33,572 bases of DNA from Bacteroidaceae bacterium (GTDB lineage Bacteria; Bacteroidota; Bacteroidia; Bacteroidales; Bacteroidaceae), in contig JAFTEV010000065.1 of NCBI GenBank assembly GCA_017453465.1, positions 1 to 33,572 on the forward strand. Direction: 5' to 3'. How positions within the stretch are numbered: position 1 is the stretch's first letter; the number at the start of each line of letters is the position of its first letter. The position numbers and the translations under genes were made by a program. The notes under the pieces were generated by a model that saw only the letters and a list, made by a program, of their open reading frames with translations, had not been told where the DNA came from and did not search any database. Below are positions 28,517 through 33,572 of this stretch, piece after piece.

Positions 28517-30376
28517 ATGAACAATGAACTGGACTACAGCAAGCAGCGGACTGTGTTTTCGCTGAATGCACCGACGGATGCGGACGCAGTGTGTGTCCGC
28601 ATCTATTCGTGCATGGAGGCTTCTGAGCCTGAGCGCACCGTGTGGCTGGCATGGGTGAGCACAGACAGCTGGGTGGGCAGTGTGGAGGGCGACCTGCTGG
28701 GGAAGTTCTACACGTTTGAGGTGTTCCCCAGGGGCTGCGGTGGCCATGGACTGGGGGAGTGCCCAGGCGTGTTTGCACGGGCGGTGGGCGTGAATGGCCG
28801 GCGTGCTGCCATCATCGACATGGCGGGCACAAATCCTGCGGGCTGGGCCGAGGATGTGCGTCCCGTGGTCGGCTCGCCGTCGGACCTTGTGGTCTATGAA
28901 CTGCACCACCGCGACTTCTCGGTGCATCCGTCGGGGGGCTATGAGCACAGGGGCAAGTATCTGGCTCTGACTGAACCGAAGGCTCTGTTCTACCTGAAGT
29001 CGCTGGGGGTGGGTGCGGTGGAGCTGTTGCCCTCATTCGACTTTGCCACGGTGGATGAGGCTCACCCCGAATGGCCGCAATATAACTGGGGCTACGATCC
29101 GCAGAACTACAATGTGCCGGAGGGGTCGTACAGCACGGATGCTCGTCGGCCCGATGTCCGCATCAGGGAGTTTAAGCAGATGGTGATGGCTCTGCATGGG
29201 GCTGGCATACGGGTGATTCTGGATGTGGTGTATAATCACTGCTACAGTGTGGCGGACAGCAACTTCCAGCGGACTTATCCTGACGGCTATTTCCGGCGAA
29301 CATCCGACGGACAGCTGAGCAATGGTTCGGGCTGTGGCAACGAGACGGCCAGCGAGCAGTGGCTGATGCGGCGGTTCATGGTGGAGAGCGTGTGCTGGTG
29401 GGCTACGGAGTATCATGTGGATGGCTTCCGTTTCGACTTGATGGGGCTGCACGACGTGGAGACCATGAACAGCATCCGCAAGGCGCTGGACGCGATTGAC
29501 CCCAGCATCACGATGCACGGAGAGCCTTGGACGGCTGGCCCTGCGGCGCTGGACAGCGGGCTGTCTGCTAACAAGGAGCATATTTGCCAGATGCCCAGTA
29601 TTGGAGCATTTGGCAATGAGTTGCGCGATGCTCTGTTGGGCGACCATCCCGCTGCGACATGGTTGGCTGGGAGTGCGGATGCTGCGGAGCGTGTGAAGTT
29701 TGGCATTGTGGGTGGCATTCGCCATCCGCAGGTTGACGCACAGCGTGCCAGTTATTGCGGGGAGCCTTGGGCTGTGCAGCCCAGCCAGCACGTTTCGTAT
29801 GTGAGTTGTCACGACGGGCTGTGCCTGGCAGACCATTTGCGGGCGGCTTTCCCACGGCTTAACCAGCAGCGGCTGGTGAGGTTGAACAAACTTGCCCAGA
29901 CCTGTGTCCTGCTGAGCCAGGGTGTTCCTTTCCTGTATGCCGGAGAGGAGGTTTTTCGCTCGAAGCAGGGCAACAGAAATTCCTACAATGCCCCTGACGA
30001 GGTGAACCAGATTGACTGGACGGGGCTGCAACGCTGGCCCGACTTATTTCTATATTATAGGGGACTTATCCAGTTGCGGAGGGAGCACAGGGCATTCCGC
30101 ATGGGCAGTGCCGAGGCGGTGCGGCGGCATTTACGCTTTCTCCCTGCTCCGTCGGGTGTGGTGGCGTTCCACCTGGACGGCGAGGCTGTGGGCGATGCGT
30201 GGCACGACATCTATGTGGTGCTGAATCCGTGTCGATACACCAAAAAAGTGACTTTGCCCCCTGCCCGTTACACTGTGGTTTGCAAGGATGGCAAAGTCAA
30301 TCTGCAAGGGATGGCCACTCATCGTGGCGGCATCCTGCGGGTGGCTCCACAGCAGGCTGTGGTGCTGTATCACTGA
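28517..30376 (+). CDS. pulA: Type I pullulanase (GH13 debranching enzyme)
   Basis: The product (619 residues from ATG 28517) is a GH13 alpha-amylase-fold enzyme hydrolysing alpha-1,6 branches of glycogen, pullulan or limit dextrins. Residues 1-120 form a short N-terminal beta domain. The pullulanase signature YNWGYDPQNYNVPEGSY is near 190. The four GH13 regions follow: DVVYNHCY, GFRFDLMGL with the nucleophile Asp, MHGEPW with the acid/base Glu, and YVSCHDG with the transition-state Asp. No signal peptide is seen, so it probably acts on cytoplasmic glycogen or imported oligosaccharides. The TTG at 28508 is three codons upstream; I prefer the ATG because MNNELDYSKQ is a natural start. The 3' end overlaps ribD by 7 bases in convergent orientation, with no terminator between. 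Confidence 0.92.
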   Translation: MNNELDYSKQRTVFSLNAPTDADAVCVRIYSCMEASEPERTVWLAWVSTDSWVGSVEGDLLGKFYTFEVFPRGCGGHGLGECPGVFARAVGVNGRRAAIIDMAGTNPAGWAEDVRPVVGSPSDLVVYELHHRDFSVHPSGGYEHRGKYLALTEPKALFYLKSLGVGAVELLPSFDFATVDEAHPEWPQYNWGYDPQNYNVPEGSYSTDARRPDVRIREFKQMVMALHGAGIRVILDVVYNHCYSVADSNFQRTYPDGYFRRTSDGQLSNGSGCGNETASEQWLMRRFMVESVCWWATEYHVDGFRFDLMGLHDVETMNSIRKALDAIDPSITMHGEPWTAGPAALDSGLSANKEHICQMPSIGAFGNELRDALLGDHPAATWLAGSADAAERVKFGIVGGIRHPQVDAQRASYCGEPWAVQPSQHVSYVSCHDGLCLADHLRAAFPRLNQQRLVRLNKLAQTCVLLSQGVPFLYAGEEVFRSKQGNRNSYNAPDEVNQIDWTGLQRWPDLFLYYRGLIQLRREHRAFRMGSAEAVRRHLRFLPAPSGVVAFHLDGEAVGDAWHDIYVVLNPCRYTKKVTLPPARYTVVCKDGKVNLQGMATHRGGILRVAPQQAVVLYH

Positions 30377-31269
30377 GCACGGTAGTAGTGCATGATTTTT
30401 CTGCCGAAGAAGGTTTGTATTTCGGCAAGACGGGCATTGCGTAGCGTGGGGGCTGGTACATGGCCGTCGATGGGGGTTGGCCCCATCTCCACGAAACATT
30501 CGTCCCAGAGGTCTGCGTCGATGAGCGACTGGTGCAGGGTGCGTCCGCCCTCTACCAGCAGGGTCTGTATGCCGTCGGCATAGAGGCGGTCCATGCTGCA
30601 ATCGGCTCCCTTTGTGGCTACGTATATCTTAGGATTGGGTCCGTACCAGCTGCGGACGTTGAGGGCGGGGTGGTCCAGTTCCCAAGTGGTGCGGCCTACC
30701 ATGATGGCTTGGTGCTCGGCACGGCGTTTGTGGCAGAGCATCTGTGTGTAGGGGCTGGAGATGTGGCCGTCGATGTAGCCGTTGGCCGACTGTGCCCACT
30801 TTAGGGTGATGTAGGGCCGGTGCTCCTGGTGGAAGGTAAAGAAACGGCGGTTGAGTGCCTGACATTCGGCTTCGAGCACGCCGACTGTGACCTCGATGCC
30901 CGCTTCGCGCAGTCGCTGGATGCCTCGTCCTTGCACCTTGGCAAAAGGGTCGATGCAGCCCACGACGCAGCGGCGGAAGCCTTTGCTGGCCAGCAGTTCG
31001 GCGCAGGGCGGTGTCTTTCCCCAATGGCTGCACGGCTCCAGGCTGACGTAGATGGTGCTCTGGGGGATGAGGTGAGTGTCTTGTGGCTTGACCGAGGCAC
31101 AGGCATTGACTTCGGCATGGCCTTCGCCACAGCGCACGTGGTAGCCCTCGCCGATGATGCGGTCTTGGTGCACGATGACGGCTCCCACCATGGGGTTGGG
31201 CTGAGCGTTTTGCATTCCGTTCTGGGCCAGCTGGATGCAGCGGCGCATGTAGAGTTCGTCAGTGTTCAT
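30370..31269 (-). CDS. ribD: Riboflavin biosynthesis deaminase/reductase
   Basis: The 299-residue product joins two activities of riboflavin synthesis. Residues 1-145 are the cytidine-deaminase-like domain that deaminates the pyrimidinone intermediate. Its zinc site is HAEVNA near residue 50 and PCSHWGKTPPC near 77-87. Residues 150-299 are the reductase domain of the HTP-reductase/DHFR type (RPYITLKWAQSANGYIDG, IMVGRTTWELDHPALNVR, LLVEGGRTLHQSLI). It is shorter than the roughly 360 residues typical of E. coli RibD, mainly in the reductase half, but the signature motifs are present. The ATG overlaps the end of xerD by 11 bases, so translation is probably coupled. Identification is firm. Confidence 0.95.
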   Translation of the reverse strand: MNTDELYMRRCIQLAQNGMQNAQPNPMVGAVIVHQDRIIGEGYHVRCGEGHAEVNACASVKPQDTHLIPQSTIYVSLEPCSHWGKTPPCAELLASKGFRRCVVGCIDPFAKVQGRGIQRLREAGIEVTVGVLEAECQALNRRFFTFHQEHRPYITLKWAQSANGYIDGHISSPYTQMLCHKRRAEHQAIMVGRTTWELDHPALNVRSWYGPNPKIYVATKGADCSMDRLYADGIQTLLVEGGRTLHQSLIDADLWDECFVEMGPTPIDGHVPAPTLRNARLAEIQTFFGRKIMHYYRAQ

Positions 31270-32191
31270 GGTTGTATTTCATGTTTCGGGGGTGATGAGC
31301 CAGGATTTCTTCTCGCAGGTGTGTGGTGTCGATGTGCATGTAAATCTGTGTGGTGGCTATCGACTCGTGTCCCAGCATGGCTTGTATGGCTCTGAGGTTG
31401 GCTCCGCCTTCGAGCAGGGCTGTGGCAAAGCTGTGGCGCAGGGTGTGGGGCGACACGGTCTTCTGGATGCCAGCCTGCTCCACCAGCGACTTGATGATGT
31501 AGAACACCATGATGCGGGTGAGCCGTTGGCGGCGACTGTGGCTGACAAACACGTAGTCTTCTTCGCCTGGCTTGATGTCGATGTGGCAGCGGTCGGCAAA
31601 CCAGAGGTTCAGTTCCCTCACGGCTTTTCCGCTGATGGGCACCAGCCGCTGTTTGTTGCCTTTGCCTTCCACACGGATGAAGCCTTCGTCCAGGTAGAGG
31701 TTCGACATCTTCAGGTTGCAGAGTTCGCTCACACGCAGTCCGCAACTGAAGAGTGTCTCGATGATGGCCTTGTTGCGGTGGCCCTCCCTGTCGCTGAGGT
31801 CGATGCAGGACTCCATGGCATCGACTTCGTCCACGGTGAGCACATCGGGCAAGTGCTTGGGGTGTTTGGGAAACTCCAGCAGCTCGGTGGGATTCACTTC
31901 CAGGGTGTCTGAAATAACGAGGTAGTGGTAGAAGCTGCGCACACCTGACAGGATGCGAGCTAACGACGTTGGGGCTATGCCTACGTCAATCATGGCAGCG
32001 GCAAAGTGCTGGAAGTCTTCCAGCTGAAGTTCTGGGGAGAGGAAGTCTTTCTTCTCTATTTCCAGGAAAGCGATGAACTTCTGCAAGTCCCTCTTGTATG
32101 CCTCGATGGTGTTTGCCGAGAAACTTTTCTCCAGTCTTAAGTATTGGTAATACCGCCTCAGTACATTGTCTTTTTTTAACTTTGCATCCAT
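31259..32191 (-). CDS. xerD: Tyrosine recombinase XerD
   Basis: The product is 310 residues from ATG 32191. Residues 1-95 are the SAM-like core-binding domain (FSANTIEAYKRDLQKFIAFL). Residues 110-310 are the catalytic domain with the expected residues: Arg in LFSCGLRVSELCNL, Lys in VEGKGNKQRLVPI, HxxR in SPHTLRHSFATALLEGG, His in AMLGHESI, and the nucleophile Tyr in TTQIYMHID. XerD resolves chromosome dimers at dif with XerC and FtsK. A longer frame reaches 32224, but that codon lies just upstream of the -7 element at 32214-32221. I therefore chose Met at 32191, which gives the usual length and an about 16-base leader. No phage or integron genes are nearby, consistent with the housekeeping enzyme. 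Confidence 0.93.
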   Translation of the reverse strand: MDAKLKKDNVLRRYYQYLRLEKSFSANTIEAYKRDLQKFIAFLEIEKKDFLSPELQLEDFQHFAAAMIDVGIAPTSLARILSGVRSFYHYLVISDTLEVNPTELLEFPKHPKHLPDVLTVDEVDAMESCIDLSDREGHRNKAIIETLFSCGLRVSELCNLKMSNLYLDEGFIRVEGKGNKQRLVPISGKAVRELNLWFADRCHIDIKPGEEDYVFVSHSRRQRLTRIMVFYIIKSLVEQAGIQKTVSPHTLRHSFATALLEGGANLRAIQAMLGHESIATTQIYMHIDTTHLREEILAHHPRNMKYNHEH

Positions 32192-32213
32192 CAGTTTTGT
32201 CTTGTTGCGGCTA

Positions 32214-32221
32214 CAAAGGTA
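32214..32221 (-). promoter_or_regulatory. Promoter -7 element of xerD-ribD
   Basis: TACCTTTG on the minus strand, with TTG 18 bases upstream. Its position rules out the longer xerD start at 32224. Confidence 0.68.
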
Positions 32222-32249
32222 CAAAAAAATGTAATTTTACAATTGACTA

Positions 32250-32281
32250 TTTGACGATTTTGTTTTAAATCCGTACTTTTG
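32250..32281 (+). promoter_or_regulatory. Promoter of the DUF3108-type gene
   Basis: TTTG (32250-32253), 20 bases, then TACTTTTG (32274-32281). Transcription would start about 15-20 bases before the ATG at 32306. It is divergent from the xerD promoter. Confidence 0.75.
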
Positions 32282-32305
32282 TGCGCACAACCGCAAAAAA
32301 CTCAA

Positions 32306-33121
32306 ATGAAACACTACTTTCTTTACACGCTTATTCTTTTGGCCTTGTGCGTCAAGGCTCAGGCCCAGTGTCCTGCTGTCAACACGGCTTTCAAGGCAGG
32401 TGAGGAGTTGAACTACACGCTCTATTTTAATTGGAAATTCATCTGGATTAAGTGTGGGTCGGCTACTTATACCACCACGAATGGTACCTACAATGGGAAA
32501 GACTGCTATCGCAGTGACCTGCTGTTCCGCACCAACAAGAAGTTTGACAGGTTTTTCACGCTGCGCGATACACTGTTGAGCTACGTGACCAAGGACTTGG
32601 TTCCGCTCTACTTCTACAAGGCTTCGCTGGAGGGCAAGAATCACCGACTGGAAGAAGTGTGGTACAGTTATCCCGACGGGAAATCTCATGCAAAGCTGAA
32701 ATACACCAACCCAAAGGGCGATGTGTTCCCTGGTGAGGTGACACAGCAGGAGTGCATCTACGACATGATGAGCATGATGGCCTTGGCTCGTTCTTTCGAC
32801 CCCAAAGATTACAAGAAGGGACAGCGGCTGCATTTTCCGATGACTTCGAGCGAAGAAGTTGAACCTCAAACCATTCTTTACAAGGGGAAAGAAGAGTTCA
32901 AGGCCAACGATGGTGTGACCTACCGCTGCTTGGTCTTCTCCATGCTTGACTGGGAAGACCGCAAGAAGGAAAAGGAAATTCTGCGCTTCTACTTCTCTGA
33001 TGACGAAAACCACCTGCCGCTGCGCATCGACTTCCACTTGAAATTTGGTACGGCCAAAGCCTTCTACTCAGGCGGAAAGAATCTGCGCAACCCTGTCAAG
33101 TCTATTGTGAAGGGAGGCTAA
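32306..33121 (+). CDS. Exported DUF3108-type protein
   Basis: The product (271 residues from ATG 32306) starts with a signal peptide (MKHYFLYTLILLALCVKAQA). The mature part is beta-rich and carries the DUF3108 pattern: FKAGEELNYTLYFNWKFIWI near the start, a DLVPLYFYKASLEGKNHRLEE segment, YDMMSMMALARSFD in the middle, and DENHLPLRIDFHLKFGTAKA near the end. DUF3108 proteins are periplasmic or outer-membrane-associated and of unknown function. The frame extends upstream to 32279, but those codons lie within and just after the promoter, so the internal ATG with its clean signal peptide is the start. The 3' end overlaps a small convergent gene by 20 bases. Confidence 0.85.
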   Translation: MKHYFLYTLILLALCVKAQAQCPAVNTAFKAGEELNYTLYFNWKFIWIKCGSATYTTTNGTYNGKDCYRSDLLFRTNKKFDRFFTLRDTLLSYVTKDLVPLYFYKASLEGKNHRLEEVWYSYPDGKSHAKLKYTNPKGDVFPGEVTQQECIYDMMSMMALARSFDPKDYKKGQRLHFPMTSSEEVEPQTILYKGKEEFKANDGVTYRCLVFSMLDWEDRKKEKEILRFYFSDDENHLPLRIDFHLKFGTAKAFYSGGKNLRNPVKSIVKGG

Positions 33122-33281
33122 GCGTGTCTTCTTGCAGGGTGACAGCTTCCTCTTCTGCCTGTTCGCTGCTTGGGAACGAGAGGTACATGAACGCAAAGAC
33201 GCATCCCAGCACAATGATGGCAATCATCATGGTCATCAGCATCATATTGCGGTTTAGTCTGGCTGCTTTGCTGTGTCTCAT
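33102..33281 (-). CDS. 59-aa small single-span membrane protein
   Basis: ATG 33281 to TAG 33102-33104 gives 59 residues. A basic N-terminus (MRHSKAARLNRN) is followed by a hydrophobic segment at 13-36 (MMLMTMMIAIIVLGCVFAFM), then an acidic tail (SSEQAEEEAVTLQEDTLSLP). The charge pattern suggests one membrane span with the N-terminus inside. An in-frame stop lies 12 bases upstream of the ATG, which fixes the start. It converges on the DUF3108-type gene and overlaps its last 20 bases. No family is recognised. The frame's clean topology makes it more likely than not to be real. Confidence 0.6.
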   Translation of the reverse strand: MRHSKAARLNRNMMLMTMMIAIIVLGCVFAFMYLSFPSSEQAEEEAVTLQEDTLSLPSQ

Positions 33282-33309
33282 ATTAGGTGAGTTCTAAAAA
33301 TTAACATTT

Positions 33310-33403
33310 ATGAGTGGAAGCCGTACCTTCAGAATCAGTTCAGTTGGTTTCAGTGCCTCAAAGGGCATCGTTGGCTCGCGAAAGTGTTCGTTTATCCACT
33401 CAT
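33310..33403. other. Non-coding stretch with 9-bp closing inverted repeat
   Basis: ATGAGTGGA (33310-33318) is complementary to TCCACTCAT (33395-33403). The interior has further short complementarities such as GTGCC/GGCA. It does not fit a tRNA: the T-arm and anticodon arm are absent. It may be a structured RNA or leader of the small membrane protein gene; the evidence is thin. Apart from this and the promoter to its right, nothing else is seen from 33282 to the window end. Confidence 0.3.
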
Positions 33404-33482
33404 TTGACTTGATTATTTGATGTTAAGACACAGCTATCCCATAGAGGCAATAAGCTGCGGCTGGTATTTGTTGATTTGCACA

Positions 33483-33512
33483 TTGTATATTCAATTATAA
33501 TTTATATCTTTG
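33483..33512 (+). promoter_or_regulatory. Promoter for a gene beyond the right edge
   Basis: TTG (33483-33485), exactly 19 bases, then TATCTTTG (33505-33512). No start codon follows within the window, so the transcript's first gene lies to the right. Confidence 0.65.
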
Positions 33513-33572
33513 CATTCGTTAACAACATCAAGGAAGTGGAATAAGGCTGATTGCTCATTCGTCATAAGACAG

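Noticed and set aside
29800-29835. Pullulanase region IV reads HDG rather than the usual HDN
   Set aside because: The catalytic Asp is present, and the following residue is not catalytic and can vary among Bacteroidales pullulanases, so this is not evidence of inactivation.
31259-32224. Mobile-element integrase instead of XerD
   Set aside because: Length, motif order, a housekeeping neighbour (ribD) and the absence of attachment repeats or phage genes favour the chromosomal dimer-resolution recombinase.

Overview
The window looks like a chromosomal segment of a Bacteroidales bacterium, most likely Prevotella or a close relative. Evidence: many genes are preceded by the Bacteroidetes promoter form TTTG-N19/20-TAnnTTTG instead of a sigma70-type -35/-10. 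Shine-Dalgarno sites are mostly absent. Secreted proteins carry Bacteroidales hallmarks: a T9SS-like C-terminal tail, dockerin-like DxT(G/D)LIDxYL motifs, and a lipoprotein with acidic residues after the lipobox Cys. No rRNA, tRNA, CRISPR array or recognisable transposase was seen.

Layout. 1-930: an MgtC/SapB membrane protein and its terminator. 1041-6032: a minus-strand unit in which a consensus promoter precedes an unusually long (about 560 nt), visibly structured leader, a 1375-aa secreted multidomain protein and a 59-aa small protein not previously delimited. 6176-10921: leuS and, overlapping it by 4 nt, a gene fusing a YitT-type membrane protein to an RdgB/HAM1-type domain. 10936-12014: a C-terminally truncated Bro-N gene sitting between two inverted copies of a long palindromic repeat; a third copy lies at 6176-6284. 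12020-12500: repeat-rich non-coding DNA. 12614-17314: a 1566-aa secreted protein of about seven 220-residue modules. 17512-18642: a metallophosphoesterase lipoprotein. 18719-19141: a compact minus-strand transcript encoding a 25-aa hydrophobic peptide with a strong Shine-Dalgarno site and a hairpin leader. 19319-23992: one ORF encoding two complete sensor histidine kinases head to tail, with an 8-bp coding microsatellite in the second. 24168-25990: a dockerin-like coiled-coil secreted protein and a tRNA-dihydrouridine synthase. 26015-26860: an intact Bro-N paralogue. 27571-30376: gluconate 5-dehydrogenase-type SDR and a type I pullulanase. 30370-32191: xerD and ribD, overlapping. 32306-33281: a DUF3108-type exported protein converging on a small membrane protein. 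A promoter at 33483-33512 points out of the right edge.

The housekeeping genes (leuS, dus, xerD, ribD, the SDR, pullulanase) form an ordinary chromosomal backbone. The interesting material lies between them. There is a family of A-rich/T-rich palindromes that brackets and truncates a Bro-N gene. Short arrays with an exact 22-bp period occur in three separate intergenic regions. A peptide gene has a structured leader, a secreted-protein gene has a very long leader RNA, and a fused double kinase contains a repeat tract able to switch its frame. All functional statements rest on motif recognition by eye; no database search was run.
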